From assembly GCA_030770545.1 (NCBI GenBank), contig CM061098.1, positions 9,617,501 through 9,681,500 on the forward strand: a stretch of DNA of 64,000 nucleotides, in the 5' to 3' direction. This DNA is from Macropodus opercularis. Taxonomy: Eukaryota > Chordata > Actinopteri > Anabantiformes > Osphronemidae. Numbering within the stretch: position 1 is the first letter of the stretch; each line of letters starts with the position of its first letter. Under the pieces are notes generated by a model. The model had not been told where the DNA came from. It saw only the letters and a program-made list of their open reading frames with translations, and did no database searches. The translations under genes and the position numbers were made by a program. Positions 32,456-45,246 of this stretch are shown here, piece after piece.

Positions 32456-34864
32456 CTGCAGAGTGGAAGCTGCTGAGTCACTCGTGTCCGTCAGTCCGGT
32501 TCCTCTTGGTATACTGGACACGATGTATCTGGAGCCCTTTGGCACAGGCTGTCTCACCACCAGCTTTCCTTTCCTGGTCTCTGCCAGGAACAGACTGTAC
32601 CAGTAGGCATCGTTGGAGACCAGAGTGGAGTCAGCGATGGTGGAGTTCCTCTCACTGGCCACACTGTTCCTGCAGGGAGGAGCCGCTTTGCTGGGTTTGG
32701 GTTTCTGACACTTGAGCACGATGGTGACCAGGATGGTGATGAGCAGCAGAAATGACACAGAGCCCAGACCGATCACCAAATACAGGTTGAGGTCTGAAAA
32801 GAGGTCGTACTCCAGAGGCACCTCTGTCATGTCAGAGTAGGCCTTGACAGCAGTCTCCACCGTGGACAGCTTGATGGTGACTGTAGCGGAGAGAGCAGGC
32901 TCCCCGTTGTCCTTGGCCACAACCACCAGTCTGTGGTGGCGCAGATCTTTGTAGCTGAACATCCTCATGGTCCGGATCTCTCCGTTATACTGGTCCAGAC
33001 TGAACAAGTTGGCGTCAGACACCTGTAGGAACTGGTAGGTGATGCGAGAGTTGTGCACCGAGTCCGTGTCTAAGGCGATCACCTTGGCAACCAGAGAGCC
33101 TTTATCCGTGGACCTGGGGATCTTTTCCTCCACCACTGAGCCGTGTGCGCGCCACGGAGACACAATAACTGGAGCGTTGTCGTTCTGGTCCACAATGATG
33201 ATGTGGACGGTCACGTTGCTGGTGAGCGGAGGAGAACCAGAGTCTCTGGCCTCGATGTGGAACAGAAACTCCTTCTCGATCTCATAGTCAAAGGTTTTCA
33301 GTGCGTAGAGATTCCCGTTCTCTGGATTGATGGAGAACAGCATGGACATGGAGGTGTTGGCGATCTCCTTCTCTATGATGAAGTAAACCAGATACTGGTT
33401 TTCGTGGAGGTCAGGGTCAAACGCAGTGAGTGAACTGATCAGGGCTCCAGGTGCGTTGTTCTCCATCACGCGTATGGTGTAAAATGACTGAGGGAACTGT
33501 GGAACATTGTCATTAACGTCCAGCAGCTCCAACGTCATGGTCTCGTTGTCAGATAAAGGAGGAGAACCTCTGTCTGTCACAGTGAACGTGATGTCATATT
33601 CTGGAACCTTCTCACGGTCTAACGGCTCTGACACCACTAATTCATAGTAGTTATCAGAGGACTCCCTCAGTCTGAAGGGCATATTACGTGGAATGTGAAG
33701 ATCTACCACTCCATTGTCTCCTGAGTCTTTATCGCTGACACTAACTACTGCTATCACTGTGTCCAGTGGCTCATTTTCTTTGATGGGACTTTGAAATGAT
33801 TTGATGGATATCTCTGGGTGGTTGTCATTCATGTCTGTCACCTGAACTGTCACTTTACACTGTCCAGATAAGGGGTTAGGCCCCTTATCAGTGCCAATAA
33901 CTTCCAATTCATACATTTTCAAATCCTCATAATTTATCATCTCCTTAACTCTGATTTCACCGTTTTCTGGATTCAGGTTAAACATGTTTTGAGTTCTCTC
34001 TGACGTATACAAACTATAAGAATAAACAATGTCAGAATTGGACCCTTCGTCTAAATCAGTGGCGTTAAGGTTGATAACTAAACTTCCAATCGGGGAGTTT
34101 TCCATCACATCTACGACATATTTGTCTTCGATAAATTTAGGGGCGTTGTCGTTCACATCAAGCACGCGCACAATGATGCTGGCTGTACCTGTGCGCGTGG
34201 GAATTCCACCGTCCACAGCAGTCAGTATTAGGTCATGAACTGCCTGCTGTTCTCTGTCTAAAGCTTTTTTCAGAATTAAATCTGCAAACTTTGTCCCATC
34301 CCGTCCGGTTTGAATTTCAATAGAGAAGTGATCGCTTGAGCTCAGGTGGTAATTTTTCACAGAGTTCGTTCCAACGTCAGGATCTGCAGCATTATTCAAC
34401 GAGAATCTTTCTCCAACAGAGGTTGATTCAGAGATGTCCAAGTGCATCGTTCCTCGGCGAAAATGAGGAGCGTTGTCGTTAATGTCCGTGATTTCAACCT
34501 CAATGTTAAACATACGTATCGGATTTTCAATTGTGGCGTCTAATTTAAGAAAGCAGGATGTAGCTGTTTTTAATGGACATAACATCTCTCTGTCTATTCT
34601 TTCTAAAATGTACAGTTCACCTGTATTTTTGTTGATGTCAAGATGTTTTTTATTGCCTACAACGTCTATGCGCATTTTTCTTTTAGTCAGCGTCTTTACG
34701 TCTAATCCCAAATCAGTTGCTAAATTAGCAACGACAGATCCTTCCTCCATTTCCTCTGGAATAGAATAATGGGTGACGGTGGTCACCATGTTCACGATGG
34801 TAGACAGAAAGAAAAACACACTAACGTACCATCTCCGGGAACACTGAGCAGTTTCACGAGCCAT
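32456..34864 (-). CDS. Array-1 exon 6: protocadherin variable exon (803 codons)
   Basis: ATG 34864 (MARETAQCSRRW), leader ending TIVNMVT before TVTHYSIPEEM. EC1 has CPLKTATSC (CX7C) and IDREML. EC2 and EC3 differ from exon 7 at only a few residues (for example NNAADPDVGT for NNAVDPDVGV, and FIEDKY for FNEDKY). EC4 begins with the PIKENEPLDT version shared only with exon 7. From about SVSDKDSGDNG on it is the common array-1 sequence, with SPPLTSNVT as a change also seen in exon 4. Donor CTGCAG|GTAGGA (phase 0). Unspliced, the frame stops at 32408. Confidence 0.96.
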
Positions 34865-35838
34865 ATCAACAATTCCGTTATTTAAAACGTAGAAATCTGA
34901 AATATGGTTGAAAAGCCTTCCGGTTTCAGCTTGAAGAACAACGAGGGTCTCCAGACAAATCGTTTCTTGCTACTGGACGCATCAGACACCTACACGCAAA
35001 CCCAACACCCGCCCAGGCTCCAATGAACGATCGTGAGAACGATGACTTCATCATCGAGTATGTTTTTGTTGAAAGCAGCGACGTGATCAGTCTTTTATAA
35101 GATGTTACACCTTGTAAAATATGGAAGATGTCAGTGTTTTGCGGAATGAGAATGATATGTGTGTAAATTATTGTGTGGTTAAGGTAAAAATAAACGTGTA
35201 TTTTTTATTTGACTGTTTTGTTTCCTTTTAGTTTAAAATTCTATGATTTTCAATGCCACACCAAGATGGTTGATTTCTGGTCAGAAAAATATATGAATTG
35301 TGTCCCTAATATGACAATTTACTAGCATATGCTGTAAATTACAAAAGATCATATGTGAAGAGAAGTGTGACAGCATTTTCACTCACATTCCTAAACATGT
35401 CACACTAACAAAAGTTAAGTTCATCCACGCAGCAGTGTAGTATTTAAAGATATTTGGTAGTTAATGTCCATAACTTCTGTTGTTTTCTATGCCATCACCT
35501 CTCTACCTAGAGTGAGTCCATCTGGAATCAATTTAGAAAAATACAATATAACGTGTTTTACTTGTGTTTTTTTAAAGTTAATTATTTACTGTATAACATT
35601 GTTTGTATGCTTTCTTTGATGAATTCCATTTGTCTTTGCACTCGATTAAATTGTTCACAAAATGCACCATAGGAATTTAGGAAATAATGTGAAATGAATT
35701 TAAAAGGGTCATGTAATTAGTGCTTAGCACTTAATATCATAAACGCAGTGTTACATGAATATATGACTGTTCAAATTTCATGGCCATACACTAGGGGCAT
35801 TTTTACTTAATCCAATATTTGAAGCAGGATTTCCATAC
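34865..35838. other. Spacer between array-1 exons 5 and 6
   Basis: 974 bp with the exon-6 CSE-like element at the promoter end. The rest is AT-rich intron without recognised features. Confidence 0.7.
35077..35091 (-). promoter_or_regulatory. CSE-like element of array-1 exon 6
   Basis: Sense ACTGATCACGTCGCT, continuing GCTTTC, 213-227 bp before the ATG. The CGTCGCTG core is shared with exon 5. Confidence 0.5.
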
Positions 35839-38235
35839 CTGCAAAGTGGAAGCTGCTGAGTCACTCGTGTCCGTCAGTCCGGTTCCTCTTGGTATACTGG
35901 ACACGATGTATCTGGAGCCCTTTGGCACAGGCTGTCTCACCACCAGCTTTCCTTTCCTGGTCTCTGCCAGGAACAGACTGTACCAGTAGGCATCGTTGGA
36001 GACCAGAGTGGAGTCAGCGATGGTGGAGTTCCTCTCACTGGCCACACTGTTCCTGCAGGGAGGAGCCGCTTTGCTGGGTTTGGGTTTCTGACACTTGAGC
36101 ACGATGGTGACCAGGATGGTGATGAGCAGCAGAAATGACACCGAGCCCAGACCGATCACCAAATATAGGTTGAGGTCTGAAAAGAGGTCGTACTCCAGAG
36201 GCACCTCTGTCATGTCAGAGTAGGCCTTGACAGCAGTCTCCACTGTGGACAGCTTGATGGTGACTGTAGCGGAGAGAGCAGGCTCCCCGTTGTCCTTGGC
36301 CACAACCACCAGTCTGTGGTGGCGCAGATCTTTGTAGCTGAACATCCTCATGGTCCGGATCTCTCCGTTATACTGGTCCAGACTGAACAGGTTGGCGTCA
36401 GACACCTGTAGGAACTGGTAGGTGATGCGAGAGTTGTGCACCGAGTCCGTGTCTAAGGCGATCACCTTGGCAACCAGAGAGCCTTTATCCGTGGATCTGG
36501 GGATCTTTTCCTCCACCACTGAGCCGTGTGCGCGCCACGGAGACACAATAACTGGAGCGTTGTCGTTCTGGTCCACAATGATGATGTGGACGGTCACGTT
36601 GCTGCTGAGTGGAGGAGAACCAGAGTCTCTGGCCTCGATGTGGAACAGAAACTCCTTCTCGATCTCATAGTCAAAGGTTTTCAGTGCGTAGAGATTCCCG
36701 TTCTCTGGATTGATGGAGAACAGCATGGACATGGAGGTGTTGGCGATCTCCTTCTCTATGATGAAGTAAACCAGATACTGGTTTTCGTGGAGGTCAGGGT
36801 CAAACGCAGTGAGTGAACTGATCAGGGCTCCAGGTGCGTTGTTCTCCATCACGCGTATGGTGTAAAACGACTGAGGGAACTGTGGAACATTGTCATTAAC
36901 GTCCAGCAGCTCCAACGTCATGGTCTCGTTGTCAGATAAAGGAGGAGAACCTCTGTCTGTCACAGTGAACGTGATGTCATATTCTGGAACCTTCTCACGG
37001 TCTAACGGCTCTGACACCACTAATTCATAGTAGTTATCAGAGGACTCCCTCAGCCTGAAGGGCATATTACGTGGAATGTGAAGATCTACCACTCCATTGT
37101 CTCCTGAGTCTTTATCGCTGACACTAACTACTGCTATCACTGTGTCTAATTCTATGTTTTCATTCACTGGACTCTGGAAAGATTTGATGGATATCTCTGG
37201 GTGGTTGTCATTCATGTCTTCTACAGTGATTTTCACTTTACACTGTCCTGACAAGCTTTTAACTCCATTATCTGTTGCTATTACTTCCATTTCATAGTAT
37301 TTAGTATCTTCATAGTTTAACATTCCCTTCACTGTTATCTCACCAGTGGAAGGATTCAGGTAAAATGTTGATTGTGTTTTTTCTGACGTATACAGACTGT
37401 ATGTGTAGTCGACCCGTGCATTTGTACCTTCGTCTAAATCCGTAGCATTTAGCTTAATCACACGCGTACCCACTGGAGAGTTTTCCATTATATTTACGTC
37501 ATAATTATCCTTGTCAAATGATGGGGCATTATCATTGGTATCCAACACCCGAACCACGATACTTGCTGTACCAGTGCGTGTTGGTATTCCGCCATCCACA
37601 GCAGTAAGAACTAAATTGTGTACTCCTTGCTTTTCTCTGTCTAAACTGTTCTTTAATATTAAATCGGCAAATTTGGAGCCGTCTCTTCCCGTCTGAATTT
37701 CGATATCGAAGTATTCACTTTCACTAAGAAGGTATGTTTTAACTGAATTCGATCCGAGATCTGGATCAACCGCGTTATTGACGGAGAATCTCTCACCAGC
37801 CGGCGTTGATTCCAGAACGTCCAAGTTTATAGTGTCTCGCCGAAAATGAGGCGCGTTGTCATTTATATCCAGTATTTCGATTTCTATGTAGAAAATCCGT
37901 TGAGGGTTCTCCACAATAGCCTCCATTTTTAAGTAGCACGTCGGTGTTTTCATCGCACAGAGAAATTCTCTGTCAACCTTCTCTACGATGTAAAGCTCCC
38001 CTGTTTCTTTGTTCACATCCAGATATCGCTTGGTAGATATCACCTCCAACCGCATCATACGCTTACTCAAGGTTTTCACATCCAAGCCTAAATCTGAGGC
38101 CAAATTTGCGACGATAGAACCTTCCTCCATTTCTTCGGGAACAGAGTAGTGAGTTACAGCAAAAATCGTGCTCACAGACATAGCAACGAGCAAAACCACG
38201 GACACATACCTCATTCCGTACCCACGCATTTCCAT
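35839..38235 (-). CDS. Array-1 exon 5: protocadherin variable exon (799 codons)
   Basis: ATG 38235 (MEMRGYGMRYVSV), leader ending VSTIFA, then VTHYSVPEEM. The EC1 loop is CAMKTPTC, six residues between the cysteines (CX6C), and the calcium motif is VDREFL. EC1-EC3 are the most distinct among exons 2 to 7 (for example LDVLESTPAGERFSVNNA in EC2 and NARVDYTYSLYTSEKTQSTF in EC3). EC4 starts with PVNENIELDT, the form shared with exons 2-4. Everything after is the common array-1 sequence. The donor is TTGCAG|GTATGG (phase 0), with TTG for the usual CTG leucine codon. Intact. Confidence 0.96.
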
Positions 38236-38471
38236 TGTTAAACAGCCAAAAACAAGCGCAGTGGAAGAAAATATGAAAGCAATATGCTTTGCATCAGTGT
38301 CTCCGAAAACAAAGTTGAACAGTTAAATATCAACGAGATACATAAACACTGTACTGCGTTCAGCACCAGGAGCTGTCCACCCTGTGTTTGAAACTCTAAG
38401 CCTGGTGTGACAGGGAGAAAATCTGTCATGGCGTTTGCCTGGAAGCAGATGAGGGTATTTAACCGGAAAAC

Positions 38472-38486
38472 AGCGACGCTAAGGTG
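38472..38486 (-). promoter_or_regulatory. CSE-like element of array-1 exon 5
   Basis: Sense CACCTTAGCGTCGCT, continuing GTTTTCC, 237-251 bp before the ATG. Confidence 0.5.
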
Positions 38487-38773
38487 CACAGACATATAAA
38501 TGCACAAAAAATATATTTTTCCACAAAAATTAAATTCACACCAGACAGATTTGTCAAAAAATACACCGGCGTTCAGGCTGTACAATCCGACACGTTCTTC
38601 ATTAAGAACATTTTTTGGGGTTGCGATTCAATAACATTACTCATATGTCCGTTTATGTAAATGTCAAACGATCGCCTCACTTTCTTTAAATTTTATAAAT
38701 TTCAAAGCAATTTTTTTTTGTTAACTAACGCAAAGCATTTATGACGTATTCAATAAAAAAATAAGTCATTTAC

Positions 38774-38867
38774 CTACAAGAAGTAATTGCTGAGTCACTA
38801 AAATAAAGTTATAATGTTACCTGCAGAGTGGAAGCTGCTGAGTCACTAAATGAGAACATGATCCTAC
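38774..38867 (-). repeat. Tandem 47-bp repeat of the exon-4 3' end, with two extra donor sites
   Basis: Two further units of 47 bp follow the real donor. Unit 38821-38867 repeats TTCCACTCTGCAG and ends at a good donor (CAG|GTAACA). Unit 38774-38820 is decayed (TTGTAG|GTAAAT). Because 47 is not a multiple of three, use of the second donor would enter the next exon in a different phase from STLQ. Confidence 0.85.
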
Positions 38868-41258
38868 CTGCAGAGTGGAAGCTGCTGAGTCACTCGTGTC
38901 CGTCAGTCCGGTTCCTCTTGGTATACTGGACACGATGTATCTGGAGCCCTTTGGCACAGGCTGTCTCACCACCAGCTTTCCTTTCCTGGTCTCAGCCAGG
39001 AACAGACTGTACCAGTAGGCATCGTTGGAGACCAGAGTGGAGTCAGCGATGGTGGAGTTCCTCTCACTGGCCACACTGTTCCTGCAGGGAGGAGCCGCTT
39101 TGCTGGGTTTGGGTTTCTGACACTTGAGCACGATGGTGACCAGGATGGTGATGAGCAGCAGAAATGACACCGAGCCCAGACCGATCACCAAATACAGGTT
39201 GAGGTCTGAAAAGAGGTCGTACTCCAGAGGCACCTCTGTCATGTCAGAGTAGGCCTTGACAGCAGTCTCCACCGTGGACAGCTTGATGGTGACTGTAGCG
39301 GAGAGAGCAGGTTCCCCGTTGTCCTTGGCCACAACCACCAGTCTGTGGTGGCGCAGATCTTTGTAGCTGAACATCCTCATGGTCCGGATCTCTCCGTTAT
39401 ACTGGTCCAGACTGAACAAGTTGGCGTCAGACACCTGTAGGAACTGGTAGGTGATGCGAGAGTTGTGCACCGAGTCCGTGTCTAAGGCGATCACCTTGGC
39501 AACCAGAGAGCCTTTATCCGTGGACCTGGGGATCTTTTCCTCCACCACTGAGCCGTGTGCGCGCCACGGAGACACAATAACTGGAGCGTTGTCGTTCTGG
39601 TCCACAATGATGATGTGGACGGTCACGTTGCTGGTGAGCGGAGGAGAACCAGAGTCTCTGGCCTCGATGTGGAACAGAAACTCCTTCTCGATCTCATAGT
39701 CAAAGGTTTTCAGTGCGTAGAGATTCCCGTTCTCTGGATTGATGGAGAACAGCATGGACATGGAGGTGTTGGCGATCTCCTTCTCTATGATGAAGTAAAC
39801 CAGATACTGGTTTTCGTGGAGGTCAGGGTCAAACGCAGTGAGTGAACTGATCAGGGCTCCAGGTGCGTTGTTCTCCATCACGCGTATGGTGTAAAACGAC
39901 TGAGGGAACTGTGGAACATTGTCATTAACGTCCAGCAGCTCCAACGTCATGGTCTCGTTGTCAGATAAAGGAGGAGAACCTCTGTCTGTCACAGTGAACG
40001 TGATGTCATATTCTGGAACCTTCTCACGGTCTAACGGCTCTGACACCACTAATTCATAGTAGTTATCAGAGGACTCCCTCAGCCTGAAGGGCATATTACG
40101 TGGAATGTGAAGATCTACCACTCCATTGTCTCCTGAGTCTTTATCGCTGACACTAACTACTGCTATCACTGTGTCTAATTCTATGTTTTCATTCACTGGA
40201 CTCTGGAAAGATTTGATGGATATCTCTGGGTGGTTGTCATTCATGTCCTCCACCAGAATCTTTATGGTGCATTGTCCTGATAAACTACTGGTTCCATGGT
40301 CTGTTGCTATAACTTCCATGTCATAAATCTTAAAATCCTCATAATTTAATGTTCCTTTAACAGTAATTTCACCAGTGGAGGGATTCAGAAGAAAAGACTC
40401 CTGTGTTTTCTCTGATGTATACAGACTATAGGAGTAAATAACATCAGAGTTTGATCCCTCATCTAAATCTGTTGCATTGAGATTAATAACCAGACTTCCT
40501 ATGGGAGAATTCTCCATTATCTTAACGTTATACATCGTCTTGTCAAATAGAGGAGCGTTGTCATTTGTGTCTAAAACATGTACAACAATGCTTACAGTAC
40601 CAGAACGAGCAGGTGTTCCTCCGTCCACCGCTGTGAGGATGAGCTCGTGGATCGCTTGCTGCTCTCTGTCTAATATCTTATTTAATATTAGTTCCGCAAA
40701 TTTCGACCCGTCTCGTCCAGTTTGTATTTCAATATTAAAATGTTCGCTTTCACTTAAATGATACGTTTTCACTGAGTTGGTTCCAACATCCGGATCAACT
40801 GCATTACTGAGAGAGAATCTCTCCCCCTTTGGAGTCGCCTCAGAAATGTCCAAATGAATAACGTCTCTGCGAAACTGCGGGGCGTTGTCGTTCATGTCCA
40901 GAATCTCTACTTCGATATTAAAAATTCGTAGTGGATTTTCTAATGTTACCTCTAGTTTAAGGTAGCAAGATGTTGATGATTTTGTAGGGCAAAGATATTC
41001 CCTATCTATTTTCTCAACAATGTACAGCTCACCAGTCTCTTTGTTCACATCCAGATATTTCTTATTTGCAATTATGTCCAGTCGCATCTTCCTTTGGTTC
41101 AGTGTTTTAACGTCCAGACTGAGATCAGCAGCAAGGTTGGCCACAACCGATCCTTCTTTCATTTCTTCAGGTATAGAGTAATGAGTCACCGAGGTTGAAA
41201 TGTTGCAAAACAAAAACAAAAAAAATGCGACCAGCACATACCTCTTGATAGACTCCAT
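38868..41258 (-). CDS. Array-1 exon 4: protocadherin variable exon (797 codons)
   Basis: ATG 41258 (MESIKRYVLVAFF), leader ending NISTS before VTHYSIPEEM. EC1 has CPTKSSTSC (CX7C) and IDREYL. EC2 starts with DISEATPKGERFSLSNA, as in exon 3. EC3 (SEKTQESFLLNPSTG, then NYEDFKIYDMEV) is almost the same as in exons 2 and 3. EC4 starts PVNENIELDT. The 3' common tract carries SPPLTSNVT, as in exon 6. Donor CTGCAG|GTAGGA (phase 0), the first of three tandem donor-like sites. The unspliced frame ends at 38817. Confidence 0.96.
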
Positions 41259-41489
41259 TGTTACGGTCTGTATTTCCTGCGTTTACAGCGGCTTTACGGA
41301 TATATTGTACATTTCCAGTGACACTGAACTCCTCGCGTCGTCTCTGATGAGAAATGTGTTCATCTACTTACCAGGAGAATTTCAATACTCTACGAACGAA
41401 AGCGTTTTCGTAACAGATTTCATCACCGAGGAACCGTTCACTCCTTTTGCAACATCTCATGTCCGCAGCTGTCACTGAGCTCACGAAAC

Positions 41490-41504
41490 AGCGCCACCCT
41501 CCAG
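41490..41504 (-). promoter_or_regulatory. CSE/CTCF-like element of array-1 exon 4
   Basis: Sense CTGGAGGGTGGCGCT, continuing GTTTCG, 232-246 bp before the ATG. GGTGGCGCT matches the CTCF core well. Confidence 0.6.
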
Positions 41505-41989
41505 GTTTACAACACACCTAAAGATTTTAACATAACGCAACTTGGAACTTGTCTAATTAACAAACGAGAACGCACCTTCAGTGCTGTGAGCCCGTGCGTT
41601 GACTACTGATTTAAGCTCTACGTAAAATGTGAAAAATTACAGTATTAAAAACAAATCACCACATTACTGCAACCAGTAAAATACAAGTGTTGTCACCCTC
41701 GATACGTTTTGTTGTGTTCTATGTTTAATATCCAAGTGAATGAGGTTATTTGTTATGGAATATATTTGCCTCAGTTTTGTTGAAATACTGGAGGATGACT
41801 GAAGTAAATACGAGCCTTTGAAAGGCTAACGTCTATTTATATATGATCTCACATGTCACATCTCACATCTGACTACTGAATTTCAGGACATGAATTGAGC
41901 CATAAACATGACAATTATATTAGACTTCCTTCAATAAGATCGTTATATTGGAATGGACAAATGAAAGCTGCAACCAGCTTGACAAACTG

Positions 41990-42160
41990 GATTTCAAGAA
42001 TAATACTCTTTGGTATGAACACACAATTGTAACCTATTTGTCTGAACCCACTATGTCTGCAATTGCCAAGCACTGCTCATTACCTGGCTACAACCATCTC
42101 TACAGTAAAGCATGAAGGGAGTACCATTAAGATATGGAGAGGAGCTTTCCAGCAGCACAT
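41990..42160 (+). mobile_element. Possible relic of a Tc1/mariner-type transposon
   Basis: One plus-strand frame reads STVKHEGSTIKIWRGAF, which resembles the conserved TVKHGGGS...WG.F segment of Tc1-type transposases. It is preceded by CTCTTTGGTATGAACACAC, like their LFG/N region. No terminal repeats or other motifs are visible. Weak. Confidence 0.3.
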
Positions 42161-42382
42161 ACAGAGAGAAAGGACGTATGGGAACGATGGAGAAAAACAG
42201 CAAAGTGAAAAGATGTCTGTGTGGAAAAGCCGAATCCAGAAACCACTATGCCTGAAATTAAGATAAAGGACAACCTCTAGAAAAAAAATATTCTTGAATT
42301 TTAAACTTAATATTCTTTTGGAATACAATGTGCAAAAATTAAAGGGAATAGTCTATGAATCAAATATCTGGTGGATTTATAC

Positions 42383-44773
42383 CTGCAGAGTGGAAGCTGC
42401 CGAGTCACTCGTGTCCGTCAGTCCGGTTCCTCTCGGTATACTGGACACGATGTATCTGGAGCCCTTTGGCACAGGCTGTCTCACCACCAGCTTTCCTTTC
42501 CTGGTCTCTGCCAGGAACAGACTGTACCAGTAGGCATCGTTGGAGACCAGAGTGGAGTCAGCGATGGTGGAGTTCCTCTCACTGGCCACACTGTTCCTGC
42601 AGGGAGGAGCCGCTTTGCTGGGTTTGGGTTTCTGACACTTGAGCACGATGGTGACCAGGATGGTGATGAGCAGCAGAAATGACACCGAGCCCAGACCGAT
42701 CACCAAATACAGGTTGAGGTCTGAAAAGAGGTCGTACTCCAGAGGCACCTCTGTCATGTCAGAGTAGGCCTTGACAGCAGTCTCCACCGTGGACAGCTTG
42801 ATGGTGACTGTAGCGGAGAGAGCAGGTTCCCCGTTGTCCTTGGCCACAACCACCAGTCTGTGGTGGCGCAGATCTTTGTAGCTGAACATCCTCATGGTCC
42901 GGATCTCTCCGTTATACTGGTCCAGACTGAACAAGTTGGCGTCAGACACCTGTAGGAACTGGTAGGTGATGCGAGAGTTGTGCACCGAGTCCGTGTCTAA
43001 GGCGATCACCTTGGCAACCAGAGAGCCTTTATCCGTGGACCTGGGGATCTTTTCCTCCACCACTGAGCCGTGTGCGCGCCACGGAGACACAATAACTGGA
43101 GCGTTGTCGTTCTGGTCCACAATGATGATGTGGACGGTCACGTTGCTGCTGAGCGGAGGAGAACCAGAGTCTCTGGCCTCGATGTGGAACAGAAACTCCT
43201 TCTCGATCTCATAGTCAAAGGTTTTCAGTGCGTAGAGATTCCCGTTCTCTGGATTGATGGAGAACAGCATGGACATGGAGGTGTTGGCGATCTCCTTCTC
43301 TATGATGAAGTAAACCAGATACTGGTTTTCGTGGAGGTCAGGGTCAAACGCAGTGAGTGAACTGATCAGGGCTCCAGGTGCGTTGTTCTCCATCACGCGT
43401 ATGGTGTAAAACGACTGAGGGAACTGTGGAACATTGTCATTAACGTCCAGCAGCTCCAACGTCATGGTCTCGTTGTCAGATAAAGGAGGAGAACCTCTGT
43501 CTGTCACAGTGAACGTGATGTCATATTCTGGAACCTTCTCACGGTCTAACGGCTCTGACACCACTAATTCATAGTAGTTATCAGAGGACTCCCTCAGCCT
43601 GAAGGGCATATTACGTGGAATGTGAAGATCTACCACTCCATTGTCTCCTGAGTCTTTATCGCTGACACTAACTACTGCTATCACTGTGTCTAATTCTATG
43701 TTTTCATTCACTGGACTCTGGAAAGATTTGATGGATATCTCTGGGTGGTTGTCATTCATGTCCTCCACCAGAATCTTTATGGTGCATTGTCCTGATAAAC
43801 TACTGGTTCCATGGTCTGTTGCTATAACTTCCATGTCATAAATCTTAAAATCCTCATAATTTAATGTTCCTTTAACAGTAATTTCACCAGTGGAAGGATT
43901 CAGATGAAAGGTTTCCTGTGTTTTCTCTGATGTATACAGACTGTAGGAGTAAATAACATCAGAGTTTGATCCCTCATCTAAATCTGTTGCATTGAGATTA
44001 ATAACCAGACTTCCTATGGGAGAATTCTCCATTATCTTAACATTATACATCGTCATGTCAAATAGAGGAGCGTTGTCATTTGTGTCTAAAACATGAACAA
44101 TCACGCTGGCAGTACCAGAACGAGCAGGTGTTCCTCCGTCTACAGCTGTGAGAATTAAACTATGAACAGCTTGCCGCTCTCTGTCTAAAGATTTTGTTAA
44201 AATCAAATCAGCAAATTTCGAACCTTCTCTTCCAGTTTGAACTTCGATATTAAAATAATCACTTTCACTTAGATGATACGTTTTCACTGAGTTGGTTCCA
44301 ACATCCGGATCAACTGCATTACTGAGAGAGAATCTCTCCCCCTTTGGAGTCGCCTCAGAAATGTCCAAATGAATAGCGTCTCTGCGAAACTGCGGGGCGT
44401 TGTCATTTATATCCAAAATCTCTACTTCGATATTAAATATTCGTAGTGGATTTTCTAGTGTTACCTCCAGTCTGAGATAACACGATGCTGAGGATTTAAA
44501 ATTGCAGATATTTTCTCTGTCAATTTTCTCAACAACATACAGTTCACCAGTTTCTTTGTTAACGTCCAGATATTTTTTGTTTGCAACGATGTCGACACGC
44601 AATTTCCTCTGACTTAAAGTTTTTACATCCAGACTTAGATCGGTAGCTAGGTTTGCTACAACAGATCCTTCTTTCATTTCCTCGGGTATAGAATAATGAG
44701 TCACAGAGGTCGAAATAAAACGGACAAAAGAAAACAAAATTCCGAGCAGCACGTACCTTTTACAAGATTCCAT
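42383..44773 (-). CDS. Array-1 exon 3: protocadherin variable exon (797 codons)
   Basis: The frame opens at 44791, but I choose the Met at 44773 (MESCKRYVLLGIL), because exon 4 starts MESIKRYVLV at the same relative place. The leader ends FISTS before VTHYSIPEEM. EC1 has CNFKSSASC (CX7C) and the motif IDRENI. EC2 differs from exon 4 in YFNIEVQTGREGSKF. EC3 and EC4 are close to exons 2 and 4. Donor CTGCAG|GTATAA (phase 0), so an unspliced transcript meets a stop one codon past the donor. The 3' half is the common array-1 sequence. Confidence 0.96.
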
Positions 44774-45246
44774 TGTTACTGAAGGCCCCATTGTTATGCA
44801 GTGACGGTTTCACATATACGCTTCAAGCAATGTAAAATATATTTCCACTTGTATCAAAATTATTGTTCAGGCCACCAAGCTCCTAAATATTCATACCAAG
44901 ACCGAAGTGCTGCGAATGACGAGCAAAATGTATTTTTCCAAGAATGGATTCAGGACCACGGAGCTGTCCGACAACGTCACTCTTTTACAGCGATAGCGAG
45001 TCGCTGCAATGACGTTTATTGCCAGGTAGTAATTACGTGCTACAGCGCCACCTTGTGCTTTCATGCAGCATTTTATTTTTTACACGATTCTTTAATATTG
45101 TAATATACGGAATGGTGGTTTATAATCAATTAAAACCTTTCCAAATGTAACCAAAACTACAATGTGACAAGTAAAGGTACAAGTTGTGAATGAAAGTAAA
45201 GTTCCTCTTAGACAACAGCGACGTATATGAAATAATGGATTCTAAC
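44774..45246. other. Spacer between array-1 exons 2 and 3
   Basis: Only 473 bp, the shortest gap in array 1. It holds the exon-3 CSE-like element and nothing else that I can identify. Confidence 0.75.
45044..45058 (-). promoter_or_regulatory. CSE/CTCF-like element of array-1 exon 3
   Basis: Sense GCACAAGGTGGCGCT, continuing GTAGC, 271-285 bp before the ATG at 44773. It matches 13 of 15 positions of CCASYAGRKGGCRSY. Confidence 0.65.

Larger units (their letters stand above)
38236..38867. other. Spacer between array-1 exons 4 and 5
   Basis: Holds the exon-5 CSE-like element and the tandem donor repeat at 38774-38867. Confidence 0.75.
41259..42382. other. Spacer between array-1 exons 3 and 4
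   Basis: About 1.1 kb. It contains the exon-4 CSE-like element and a possible decayed transposase fragment at about 41990-42160. The rest is unremarkable intron. Confidence 0.6.
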
